Shown here in pieces: positions 56,453 to 64,000 of a stretch of 64,000 nucleotides of DNA (position 1 is the stretch's first letter; each line of letters begins with the position of its first letter). Below the pieces are notes generated by a model. That model searched no databases. It was given only the letters and a program-made list of their open reading frames with translations, and was not told the origin of the DNA. The stretch is from KK5 sp034043675 (GTDB lineage Bacteria > Pseudomonadota > Gammaproteobacteria > Burkholderiales > Burkholderiaceae_C), in the NCBI RefSeq assembly GCF_034043675.1, contig NZ_JAXCLA010000003.1, forward strand, positions 496,001 through 560,000. The letters run 5' to 3'. The position numbers were made by a program, and so were the translations under genes.

Positions 56453-57997
56453 ATGATGAAGAAACTTCTCGCCACACTGGCCCTGGCCGCCGCGGTGTTC
56501 GCACCGGGCGCCTGGGCGCAGGATCCGGCGGCCTCCGCCCCGGCCGACGCGCCTGCCGCGGTCGCTTCCGCGCCGGCCTCCGATGCCGCCGCTGCTGCTG
56601 CGCCGGCCGCTTCCGGTGCCGCCTCGGCGCCCGCCGACGCGGCCTCGGCCCCGCCGGCACCGGTGCCCAACAAGGGCGACACGACCTGGATGCTGCTGTC
56701 CACCCTGCTCGTCATCATGATGACGGTGCCGGGCCTGGCGCTGTTCTACGGCGGCCTGGTGCGCAGCAAGAACATGCTGTCCGTGCTGATGCAGGTGATG
56801 GTCGCCTTCTCGATGATCCTGGTGCTGTGGTGCCTGTACGGCTACAGCCTGGCCTTCACCGAGGGCAACAAGTTCATCGGCGGCACCGACCGGATCCTGA
56901 TGAAGGGCATCTGGGACAACGTGGCCGGCACCTTCGCGAATGCAGCGACCTTCAGCAAGGGCGTCTACATCCCCGAGATCGTGTTCGCCTGCTTCCAGGC
57001 CACCTTCGCCGGCATCACGGCCTGCCTGATCGTCGGCGCCTTCGCCGAGCGCATCAAGTTCTCCGCCTGCCTGCTGTTCCTGGCCATCTGGTTCACGTTC
57101 AGCTACCTGCCGATCGCCCACATGGTCTGGTTCTGGGCCGGCCCGGATGCCTACACCTCGGCTGACGTGGTCGACAAGGTCAACAGCACGGCCGGCATGA
57201 TCTGGCAGTGGGGCGCGCTGGACTTCGCCGGCGGCACGGTGGTGCACATCAATGCTGCTGTTGCTGGCCTGGTGGGCGCCTTCATGATCGGCAAGCGCAT
57301 CGGCTACGGCAAGGAAGCCTTCACGCCGCACAGCCTGACTCTGACGATGGTCGGTGCGTCGCTGCTGTGGGTGGGCTGGTTCGGCTTCAACGCCGGCTCC
57401 GCGCTGGAAGCCAACGGCTTCGCCGCCCTGGCCTTCATCAACACGCTGATGGCCACCGCCGCCGCCGTGCTGGCCTGGTGCATCGGTGAATCGCTGCTGA
57501 AGGGCAAGGCCTCGATGCTGGGTGCCGCCTCCGGCGCTGTCGCCGGCCTGGTCGCCATCACCCCCGCTGCCGGCAACGTCGGCATCGGCGGCGGCCTGGT
57601 GATCGGCTTCATCGCCGGCTTCGCCTGCCTGTGGGGCGTGACCGGCCTGAAGAAGATCATCGGTGCGGACGACTCGCTGGACGTGTTCGGCGTGCACGGT
57701 GTCGGCGGTATCGTCGGCGCGCTGCTGACCGGTATCTTCAACAGCCCCTCGCTGGGCGGCCCGAGCGCCGTCGGCGACTGGGTGACGGCCGCGGCCGTCA
57801 CGCCGGACGCCTACTCGATCGGCTCGCAGTTCATCATCCAGCTGAAGGCTGTGCTGGTGACGATCGTCTGGTCGGGCGTGGTCTCGGTGATCGCCTACAA
57901 GATCGTCGACATGACCCTGGGTCTGCGCGTCAGCGAAGATGCCGAGCGCGAAGGCCTGGACATCACCTCGCATGGCGAGACGGCTTATCACAAGTAA
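56453..57997 (+). CDS. amtB: Ammonium transporter
   Basis: 514 aa trimeric inner-membrane ammonium channel. Signal peptide MMKKLLATLALAAAVFAPGA, then an unusual Ala/Pro/Ser spacer to about residue 75 before TTWMLLSTLLVIMMTVPGLA. Eleven helices follow, with pore twin histidines in GGTVVHINAAVAG and FGVHGVGGIVGALL. Cytoplasmic tail YHK. 38 bp after glnK. The spacer makes it longer than E. coli AmtB. An intrinsic terminator lies 30 bp after the stop. Confidence 0.96.
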   Translation: MMKKLLATLALAAAVFAPGAWAQDPAASAPADAPAAVASAPASDAAAAAAPAASGAASAPADAASAPPAPVPNKGDTTWMLLSTLLVIMMTVPGLALFYGGLVRSKNMLSVLMQVMVAFSMILVLWCLYGYSLAFTEGNKFIGGTDRILMKGIWDNVAGTFANAATFSKGVYIPEIVFACFQATFAGITACLIVGAFAERIKFSACLLFLAIWFTFSYLPIAHMVWFWAGPDAYTSADVVDKVNSTAGMIWQWGALDFAGGTVVHINAAVAGLVGAFMIGKRIGYGKEAFTPHSLTLTMVGASLLWVGWFGFNAGSALEANGFAALAFINTLMATAAAVLAWCIGESLLKGKASMLGAASGAVAGLVAITPAAGNVGIGGGLVIGFIAGFACLWGVTGLKKIIGADDSLDVFGVHGVGGIVGALLTGIFNSPSLGGPSAVGDWVTAAAVTPDAYSIGSQFIIQLKAVLVTIVWSGVVSVIAYKIVDMTLGLRVSEDAEREGLDITSHGETAYHK

Positions 57998-58026
57998 CTA
58001 ACGCTCAGCTTCGGCTGACCACCAAG

Positions 58027-58055
58027 GGCCGCCCTCCGGGGCGGCCTTTTCCTTT
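58027..58055 (+). terminator. Intrinsic terminator after amtB
   Basis: GGCCGCCC (58027-58034), loop TCCG, GGGCGGCC (58039-58046), then TTTTCCTTT. An 8-bp GC stem plus T-run closes the nitrogen operon. Confidence 0.9.
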
Positions 58056-58158
58056 GCCGATCCGCAAATCGCACAAGACGTGCTTGCAATCATCCGGATC
58101 AACCCCAGATACGCGAACCTAGAATCGGCATAACCCACTCGCGCAGCGGCCCCCGTCC

Positions 58159-59442
58159 ATGGTTCCTCACCTCATCACCGCACTGACCGGCCCGATCAAC
58201 GAACTGGAGCAGCGCATCCTCGAATCGATGCCGGCGATCGAACGCTGGTTCCGGCTCGAATGGATGGAGCACACGCCGCCGTTCTACAGCTCGGTGGACC
58301 TGCGCAACGCCGGCTTCAAGCTGGCGCCGGTGGACACCAACCTGTTCCCCGGCGGTTTCAACAACCTGACGCCGGCGATGCTGCCGCTGGCCGTGCAGGC
58401 GGCGATGGCGGCGATCGAGAAGATCTGCCCCGAGGCCAAGAACCTGCTGCTGGTGCCCGAGAACCGCGCCCGCACCAACAGCTTCTACCTCAGCAATATC
58501 GCCACGCTGGTGCGTGTGTTCAGCCAGGCCGGCCTGAACGTGCGCCTGGGCACGCTGGACCAGGCCGTCACCGAGCCGACGCAGCTGGACCTGCCCGACG
58601 GCAGCCACCTGACCCTGGAGCCGCTGCTGCGCAACCGCGGCCGCCTGGGCCTGAAGGACTTCGATCCCTGCACGATCCTGGTCAACAACGACCTGTCGGC
58701 CGGAATTCCGCGCGTGCTGGAGCACCTGCACGAGCAGTACCTGCTGCCGCCGCTGCACGCCGGCTGGACCTTGCGGCGCAAGCACCAGCACTTCCGCGCC
58801 TACGAGGAAGTGGCCAAGAAGTTCTCCAAGCTGATGGGCATGGACCCCTGGCTGATCAACCCCGGCTTCACCCACCTGGACGGGCTCGACCTGGCCGACG
58901 GCAGCAGCATGGACGCCCTGCAGACGCAGGCCGACGCGATGCTCACCAAGGTGCGGCGCAAGTACAAGGAATACGGCATCCAGGAGAAGCCCTTCGTCGC
59001 CATCAAGCCCGACGCCGGCACCGGCGGCAAGAGCATCGTGATGGTTCGCGACGCCAAGGACCTGCCGGAGAAGATCGCCGCGCTGGGCCCGGACGCGCAA
59101 GCGGCGCTGTCGGAAGTGATCGTCCAGGAAGGCGTGCCGACCTACGAGCGCGTGCACGACGCGATGGCCGAGCCGGTCGTCTACATGATGGACCGCTACG
59201 TCGTCGGCGGCTTCTACCGCGTCCATGCCGACCGCGGCAGCGACGAGAGCCTGAAGGCCCCCGGCTCCAGCTTCGTGCCGCTGGCCTTCGCGGAATCGTC
59301 GCAGCTGCCGCGTTTCGGCGAGAAGCCCGGCGTCAGCGCGCCGAACCGCTTCTACATGTACGGCGTGATCGCGCGGCTGGCGATGCTTGCGGCCAGCTAC
59401 GAGCTGGAAGCGACCGATCCGGACGCCGAGGTGTACGAGTAA
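58159..59442 (+). CDS. gshA: Glutamate-cysteine ligase, ferrooxidans-type
   Basis: 427 aa, first step of glutathione synthesis (gamma-glutamylcysteine from Glu, Cys and ATP). The family N-terminus MVPHLITALTGPINELEQRI and internal LAPVDTNLFPGGFNNLTPAM, FVAIKPDAGTGGKSIVMVRD (ATP grasp-like) fit the proteobacterial GshA type rather than E. coli GshA. A TAGAAT -10 box is near 58118. gshB, often next in the order, is not adjacent. Confidence 0.92.
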   Translation: MVPHLITALTGPINELEQRILESMPAIERWFRLEWMEHTPPFYSSVDLRNAGFKLAPVDTNLFPGGFNNLTPAMLPLAVQAAMAAIEKICPEAKNLLLVPENRARTNSFYLSNIATLVRVFSQAGLNVRLGTLDQAVTEPTQLDLPDGSHLTLEPLLRNRGRLGLKDFDPCTILVNNDLSAGIPRVLEHLHEQYLLPPLHAGWTLRRKHQHFRAYEEVAKKFSKLMGMDPWLINPGFTHLDGLDLADGSSMDALQTQADAMLTKVRRKYKEYGIQEKPFVAIKPDAGTGGKSIVMVRDAKDLPEKIAALGPDAQAALSEVIVQEGVPTYERVHDAMAEPVVYMMDRYVVGGFYRVHADRGSDESLKAPGSSFVPLAFAESSQLPRFGEKPGVSAPNRFYMYGVIARLAMLAASYELEATDPDAEVYE

Positions 59443-59474
59443 GCGGCAGCTGTCATCCCCGGGGCCGCGGGGAC

Positions 59475-59508
59475 GTGCTCTTGACGCAGTGCAGCATGCC
59501 AAGAGCAC
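59475..59508. repeat. Inverted repeat upstream of kup
   Basis: GTGCTCTTG (59475-59483) and CAAGAGCAC (59500-59508), perfect 9-bp arms with a 16-nt loop. It directly abuts a CACAAT -10-like box (59506-59511), so it could be an operator for kup or the 3' hairpin of gshA. Confidence 0.55.
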
Positions 59509-59572
59509 AATAGCGGGGTTTTGGCTTCAGCGGCCCCCATCCGGCCGCGCTGCTCACGTGAGTTCAACAAAA

Positions 59573-61441
59573 ATGGCCCGCAGCCCTTCGGCGCTCGCGG
59601 GCTTGACCCTCGGTGCCCTGGGCGTCGTCTATGGCGACATCGGCACCAGCCCGCTGTACGCGCTGAAGGAAGTCTTCCACGGCGGCCACATCGAGACCTC
59701 GCAGGACAACATCCTGGGCGTGCTCTCGCTGATCTTCTGGACGATGACGATCATCGTCTCGCTGAAGTACGTGCTGCTGATCCTGCGCGCCGACAACAAC
59801 GGCGAGGGCGGCCTGATCGCGATGCTGGCGCTGGCCACCAATGCGGTCAACGACAAGCCCCGGCTGCGCCGCGTGCTGATGGGCGTGGGCCTGTTTGGCA
59901 CCTCCATCTTCTTCGGCGACGCGGTGATCACGCCGGCGATGACGGTGCTCGGCGCCGTCGAAGGCATCGACGTCTACGCGCCTCAGTACGACCAGATGAT
60001 CATGCCGCTGACGCTGCTCGTGCTGTTCGGCCTGTTCTTCGTCCAGCGCCTGGGCACGGGCGGCATCGGCAAGGCCTTCGGGCCGGTGATGCTGGTCTGG
60101 TTCGTCGCGCTGGCGGTGCTGGGCGTGCCGCACATCGCCGAGAACCCGCACGTGTTGATTGCCGTCAACCCGATCCACGCGCTGTACTTCGTGATGGCGC
60201 ACAAGATGGCTGCCTTTGTCGCGCTGGGCGCGGTGGTGCTGGTGGTGACCGGCGGCGAGGCGCTCTACGCGGACCTCGGCCACTTCGGCAAGCAGCCGAT
60301 CCGCATCGCCTGGTACCTCGTCGTGATGCCGGCGCTGGTACTGAACTATTTCGGCCAGGGCGCGATGCTGCTGGACAACCCCGCGGGCGTGAAGAACCCC
60401 TTCTTCCTGCTGGCGCCCAAGTGGGCCGAGGTCCCGCTGTTCCTGCTCGCCACCTGCGCCGCCATCGTCGCCTCGCAGGCGCTGATCACCGCGGCCTTCT
60501 CGGTCACCAAGCAGGCGGTGCAACTGGGCATCCTGCCGCGCATGCGCATCCTGCACACCAGCGTGCGCGACATCGGCCAGATCTACGTGCCCTTCATCAA
60601 CTGGGGCCTGTTCGCCTTCATCGTGCTGGCGGTCGCCTTCTTCGGCTCCAGCAGCCGGCTGGCCGGCGCCTACGGCATCGCGGTGACGATCGACATGACG
60701 ATCACCACGGTGATGACCTTCTTCGTGATCCGCTTCGGCTGGAAGTACCCGCTGGTGCCCTGCATCCTGATCACCGGCTTCTTCTTCCTGATCGACTTCA
60801 CCTTCCTCGCGTCCAACCTGCTGAAGCTGATCGCCGGCGGCTGGTTCCCGCTGCTGATCGGCATCGGCATGTTCACGATCATGCTGACCTGGAAACAGGG
60901 CCGCAAACAGCTGCACGACAAGCTGCGCGAGGACTCGATCGAGCTGCGCGACTTCCTCTCCGCCGTGTTCGTCAACCCGCCGCTGCGCGTGCCCGGCACG
61001 GCCGTTTTCCTGACGGCGGATGCCGGCGTCACGCCCAACGCGCTGCTGCACAACCTCAAGCACAACAAGGTGCTGCACGAGCAGAACCTGTTCGTCACCG
61101 TCAAGCACCACGAGGTGCCCTGGGTCGGCTTCGAGCGCCGCGTGTCCGTCGAGGCGCTGGGCAACGACTGCTGGGCCGTGGCCCTGCACTTCGGCTTCAA
61201 GAACGAGCCCGACGTGCCCGAGGCGCTACGCCTGCTGGAAGCGCGCGGCGTCCAGCTGGACGACATGGAGACCAGCTATTTCCTGTCGCGCGACATCGTG
61301 ATCCCGACGGTCGGCACCGGCATGGCCCTGTGGCGCGAAAAGCTCTTCGCCAGCATGCACCGCAACGCCGCCGCCGCGGCGGACTTCCTGCACCTGCCGA
61401 CCAACCGGATCGTGGAGCTGGGGTCGAAGGTCGAGATCTGA
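59573..61441 (+). CDS. kup: Low-affinity K+ uptake protein Kup
   Basis: 622 aa, twelve membrane helices (LTLGALGVVYGDIGTSPLYAL, the family hallmark; SLKYVLLILRADNNGEGG; others) and a cytosolic C-terminal third. Proton-coupled potassium import. The ATG at 59573 is used; an in-frame GTG at 59558 would add five residues. Constitutive housekeeping role is usual. A GTGCTCTTG/CAAGAGCAC repeat precedes it. Converges with the glutamine amidotransferase gene. Confidence 0.95.
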   Translation: MARSPSALAGLTLGALGVVYGDIGTSPLYALKEVFHGGHIETSQDNILGVLSLIFWTMTIIVSLKYVLLILRADNNGEGGLIAMLALATNAVNDKPRLRRVLMGVGLFGTSIFFGDAVITPAMTVLGAVEGIDVYAPQYDQMIMPLTLLVLFGLFFVQRLGTGGIGKAFGPVMLVWFVALAVLGVPHIAENPHVLIAVNPIHALYFVMAHKMAAFVALGAVVLVVTGGEALYADLGHFGKQPIRIAWYLVVMPALVLNYFGQGAMLLDNPAGVKNPFFLLAPKWAEVPLFLLATCAAIVASQALITAAFSVTKQAVQLGILPRMRILHTSVRDIGQIYVPFINWGLFAFIVLAVAFFGSSSRLAGAYGIAVTIDMTITTVMTFFVIRFGWKYPLVPCILITGFFFLIDFTFLASNLLKLIAGGWFPLLIGIGMFTIMLTWKQGRKQLHDKLREDSIELRDFLSAVFVNPPLRVPGTAVFLTADAGVTPNALLHNLKHNKVLHEQNLFVTVKHHEVPWVGFERRVSVEALGNDCWAVALHFGFKNEPDVPEALRLLEARGVQLDDMETSYFLSRDIVIPTVGTGMALWREKLFASMHRNAAAAADFLHLPTNRIVELGSKVEI

Positions 61442-61457
61442 AGCGGGACGCCGGCGC

Positions 61458-62231
61458 TCAGTTCAGCCGATAGCTCCGATGCCCCTGCGCATCGACCCGC
61501 ACTACCGTCCCCGGCTCGATCGCTTCCCAGCCTTCCTGCTCGTCCCCGAGCGGCTCCGAGGCCACGACCTGGCCGCCTGATTCCGGCCGCGGATGCAGGT
61601 ACAGCGTGGGCGCCAGCTTGTCACTGGAGAAGCGGAAGGCGTGCAGTTGCTGGCCGTCGGCCAGCGCGGCGGCGAAGCGCAGCGGCTCGTGGACGTGCAG
61701 CACCTGCATCATCGCCAGCGTCTCGTTGAGCACCTGGCCGACCGCGTCGGGCACCGTCTCGCCGCGCTCGATGCGGTCGATGATCATCAGGAACAGCAGT
61801 TCCGAATCGGTGGCGCCGCGGCGCACCGCGTACAGGTGGTCGGGCAGGCGCTGCTCCATCGTGCGGCGCAGCTGGTTGTAGCCACCGATCTGGCCGTTGT
61901 GCATGAAGAGATACGGGCCGTAGTGGAACGGGTGGCAGTTCTGCCGCGCGATGCCGGTGCCGGTGGCGGCGCGTACATGGGCGAAGAACAGTGGCGAGCG
62001 GACGCTGGCGCAGATGCCCAGCAGGTTCTCGTCGGACCAGGCCGGCATCACCTCGCGATAGACGCCCGGCAGCGGGCGCTCGCCGTACCAGCCGATGCCG
62101 AAGCCGTCGCCGTTGGTGACGACCTTGGCTTCCTCGGCGCGCAGCGATTGCCGCACCAGCGAATGGCGCGGCTTGCAGATCAGTTCATCCAGGAAGATCG
62201 GTTCGCCCATGTAGGCGAGCAGGCGGCACAT
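61458..62231 (-). CDS. Class II glutamine amidotransferase, YafJ-like
   Basis: 257 aa. MCRLLAYMGEPIFLDELICK puts the nucleophile Cys at position 2 after Met removal, followed by the Ntn-hydrolase core (GIGWYGERPLPGVYREVMPA; FAHVRAATGTGIARQNCHPF; FMHNGQIGGYNQLRRTMEQR). It releases ammonia from glutamine or a gamma-glutamyl compound; acceptor unknown. CAGAAT is 6 bp upstream of the ATG, with TTGCCG 17 bp further: a leaderless promoter is likely. The longer frame to 62465 would hide the Cys. Confidence 0.92.
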   Translation of the reverse strand: MCRLLAYMGEPIFLDELICKPRHSLVRQSLRAEEAKVVTNGDGFGIGWYGERPLPGVYREVMPAWSDENLLGICASVRSPLFFAHVRAATGTGIARQNCHPFHYGPYLFMHNGQIGGYNQLRRTMEQRLPDHLYAVRRGATDSELLFLMIIDRIERGETVPDAVGQVLNETLAMMQVLHVHEPLRFAAALADGQQLHAFRFSSDKLAPTLYLHPRPESGGQVVASEPLGDEQEGWEAIEPGTVVRVDAQGHRSYRLN

Positions 62232-62266
62232 GCGGCGATTCTGCGCTGCGCCGTGTGCACCGGCAA

Positions 62267-62725
62267 TCAGCCCTTGTCCTGGAGCACGGCGACAGCCTCG
62301 GCGCCCAGCAGCGGCCCTTCGACGCTCACGACCGGCGCGGCCCTCGCCAGCACGTCCGCGCAGCGCGCACCCAGCGAGGCGCCGCCCAGCGCCGCATCGA
62401 TCTCCGGCGTCGACGCAGCGTAGACGACACGGGTGATGCCGGCCCAGAACATCGCACCCGAGCACATCGCGCAGGGCTCGCCGCTGGCGTAGACGGTGGC
62501 GCCGGCCAGCGCGGCGTCTCCCAGCGTTCGTTGCGCCTCGCGCACCAGCACCAGCTCCGCATGGCCGGTGCAGTCCCGGGTCGTGACCTGGTTGTTCATG
62601 GCGGTCATCAGGGCGCGGCCGTCGGGTGCGGCCAGCACCGCGCCGAAGGGCATGTCGCCGCGCTCGCGCGCCTGGCGGGAGGCGGCGATGGCCGTGCGCA
62701 TGTGCAACTGATCCTGTTCGTTCAT
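62267..62725 (-). CDS. Cytidine/guanine-deaminase-fold nucleoside deaminase
   Basis: 152 aa. Zinc site H55-A-E57 (TGHAELVLVREAQ) and P-C85-A-M-C88. The lead DMPFGAVLAAPDG is shared by guanine deaminases and TadA. The context (flavin reductase, BMP-type nucleoside-binding protein) favours a base or nucleoside deaminase over a tRNA enzyme. It starts 13 bp after the flavin reductase stop. Confidence 0.85.
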   Translation of the reverse strand: MNEQDQLHMRTAIAASRQARERGDMPFGAVLAAPDGRALMTAMNNQVTTRDCTGHAELVLVREAQRTLGDAALAGATVYASGEPCAMCSGAMFWAGITRVVYAASTPEIDAALGGASLGARCADVLARAAPVVSVEGPLLGAEAVAVLQDKG

Positions 62726-62738
62726 GGTCGGGTTTCCT

Positions 62739-63368
62739 TCAGATCTCGTCGATGGCCGTGTGGCCGGCGGCGCCGTTCTCCATCGAGAAGCGATCGCGCG
62801 AGCGAATGTAGAAGCTCGCGCCGAAGCGTGCCACCGGGAAGTAGTCCTGCAGCCGCACGCGCCAGCGTTCGGTGTCGATCAGGCCCTCGCGCGCATGCAG
62901 GCCGACGACGCGGCCGAAGAACACGTAGCGGCTCTCGTTCGTCAGCGTCTCGTGCAGCAGGCATTCGAAGGCGACCGGCGCCTCGGCGATCGACGGCACG
63001 GCGATGTGGCGCGAGGCTCGCAACGAGAGCCCGGTGTGCGTCACCTCGCTCTCATGCGGCTCCAGCGATTCGCCGCAGGCATGCATCTGCGCGGCGATCG
63101 CCTCGTCTGCCAGGTGCACGACGAACTCGCCGCTGCGCAGGATGTTGGCCGCCGTGTCCTTCAGCCGGCCCTGCGCGTTGGCGCGGTTGATGCTGATCAT
63201 CACCAGCGGCGGGTCTTCGCCGACCATGTTGAACATCGAGAACGGCGCGGCATTGACGACGCCGGTCTCGCCCAGCGTCGTCACCAGCGCGATGGGCCGC
63301 GGCACGATCAGGCTGGCCATCAGCTTGTAGCGCTGGTAGGCGCTCAGTTCTCCGAAATCGATGTCCAT
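62739..63368 (-). CDS. Flavin reductase-like FMN-binding protein
   Basis: 209 aa split-barrel flavoprotein: LIVPRPIALVTTLGETGVVN, FSMFNMVGEDPPLVMISINR, DTAANILRSGEFVVHLADE. Either supplies reduced flavin to a monooxygenase or oxidises a substrate itself. Starts 22 bp after the BMP-protein stop, so these minus-strand genes form an operon. Confidence 0.9.
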   Translation of the reverse strand: MDIDFGELSAYQRYKLMASLIVPRPIALVTTLGETGVVNAAPFSMFNMVGEDPPLVMISINRANAQGRLKDTAANILRSGEFVVHLADEAIAAQMHACGESLEPHESEVTHTGLSLRASRHIAVPSIAEAPVAFECLLHETLTNESRYVFFGRVVGLHAREGLIDTERWRVRLQDYFPVARFGASFYIRSRDRFSMENGAAGHTAIDEI

Positions 63369-63390
63369 CGGCTCTCCTCGTTGGCCCAGG

Positions 63391-64000
63391 TCAGGGCTGT
63401 TTGCCGACGATGCCGTCGACGTACCACTTCATCTGCCACAGATCGGCCTCGGGCAGCACCTGGCCCGAGGCGATGCGCGGCTTGCCGCCTTGCTCGGCGA
63501 TCGGGCCGGCGAAGGGGTGGAACTTGCCTGCCACGATGGCACCGCGCCGGTCCTCGAACTGCGGCAGCACCTCCTTCGGCACCGAGGGCCCCAGCGCGGC
63601 GAGCTTGACGATGCCTTCCTTCATGCCCCACTTGGTGTCCTCGGGCTTCCACTGGCCGGCCAGTCGCTGGCGCACCTTGTGCACGTAGTAGACGCCCCAG
63701 TTCAGCGTGTTGGCCGAAAGCTGCGCGTTCGGGCCGAAGCGGGCCATGTCCGAATCCTGGCCGATCGCCCACAGGCCCTTGCTCTGGGCGAGCTGCACGA
63801 TGGCCGGCGAGTCGGTGTTCTGGTACATCACGTCGGCGCCCTGGTTCATCAGGGCCAGCGCGGCGTCGCGCTCCTTCGGCGGGTCGTACCAGGAGTTGAT
63901 CCAGACGACGCGGGCGCTCGCCTTCGGGTTCACGGCGCGCGCGCCGAGCACGAAGGCGTTCAGGTTGCGGATCACCTCGGGGATAGGGAAGGGCGCCACA
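63391..64000 (-). CDS. BMP-family ABC-transporter substrate-binding protein (5' end missing)
   Basis: Partial, 203 codons to the window edge; the Met that an ORF finder would use is an internal Val codon. The C-terminal half of a PnrA/BMP-type lipoprotein: VIRNLNAFVLGARAVNPKAS, RVVWINSWYDPPKERDAALA, MNQGADVMYQNTDSPAIVQL, IGQDSDMARFGPNAQLSA. Members bind purine nucleosides for an ABC importer. The rest of the gene and the transporter lie outside the window. Confidence 0.9.
   Translation of the reverse strand, partial: VAPFPIPEVIRNLNAFVLGARAVNPKASARVVWINSWYDPPKERDAALALMNQGADVMYQNTDSPAIVQLAQSKGLWAIGQDSDMARFGPNAQLSANTLNWGVYYVHKVRQRLAGQWKPEDTKWGMKEGIVKLAALGPSVPKEVLPQFEDRRGAIVAGKFHPFAGPIAEQGGKPRIASGQVLPEADLWQMKWYVDGIVGKQP

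Overview
The window is about 64 kb of GC-rich, densely coded chromosome. Gene content and order point to a betaproteobacterium of the order Burkholderiales, probably the Rubrivivax / Leptothrix / Roseateles side: PhaM, a DUF3567 protein, a methionine synthase split into two genes, PEP-CTERM proteins, a ferrooxidans-type GshA, and a TorF-porin / glnK / amtB cluster. I saw no rRNA, tRNA, CRISPR array, prophage or insertion sequence. Family names rest on recognised motifs and gene order; no database search was run.

Left third. After a truncated LytS-type sensor kinase (1-648) comes a complete glycerol locus. glpR-glpK lie on the minus strand. Divergent to them are glpD and the ABC importer glpSTPQUV (3178-10785), mostly with overlapping stop/start codons. 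Then come an unassigned DUF6065-like gene, a TPR protein, a PEP-CTERM protein, an AGE-family sugar isomerase, a lipoprotein and a PAS histidine kinase. Two paralogous orphan solute-binding proteins flank a YpfJ-type metallopeptidase. A GSGD-repeat DUF2807 protein, an ABC exporter and a secreted phosphatase-family lipoprotein follow.

Middle third. glcDEF (glycolate oxidase, minus strand) faces a Tat-exported phospholipase C and a second PEP-CTERM protein. An IclR regulator is divergent from a tightly coupled five-gene operon (SDR, flavin monooxygenase, BASS transporter, NAD-dependent epimerase, EamA exporter), a candidate undescribed catabolic or modification unit. Then come phaM, TraB/GumN, a tandem AAA ATPase, DUF3567, DUF3108, an FAH-family enzyme, DUF4197, a PPOX flavoprotein, ProQ and a chemoreceptor.

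Right third. A rhodanese is divergent from the methionine synthase pair. The 534-bp gap between the two metH genes holds a nested inverted repeat, a facing pair of REP-like elements, and a strong candidate S-adenosylhomocysteine (SAH) riboswitch just before the second metH gene. Next come a glycine-zipper protein and comM, then a nitrogen-regulated cluster (TorF porin, glnK, amtB) with two NtrC-like boxes and a sigma-54 promoter, ending in an intrinsic terminator. gshA, kup, a class II glutamine amidotransferase, a deaminase, a flavin reductase and a truncated BMP-family binding protein finish the window.

Most interesting signals: the SAH riboswitch with a legible alternative-pairing platform; reciprocal ABC-motif losses in GlpS and GlpT that predict one canonical and one degenerate ATP site; the NtrC/sigma-54 control region; and the IclR-linked operon of unknown substrate.
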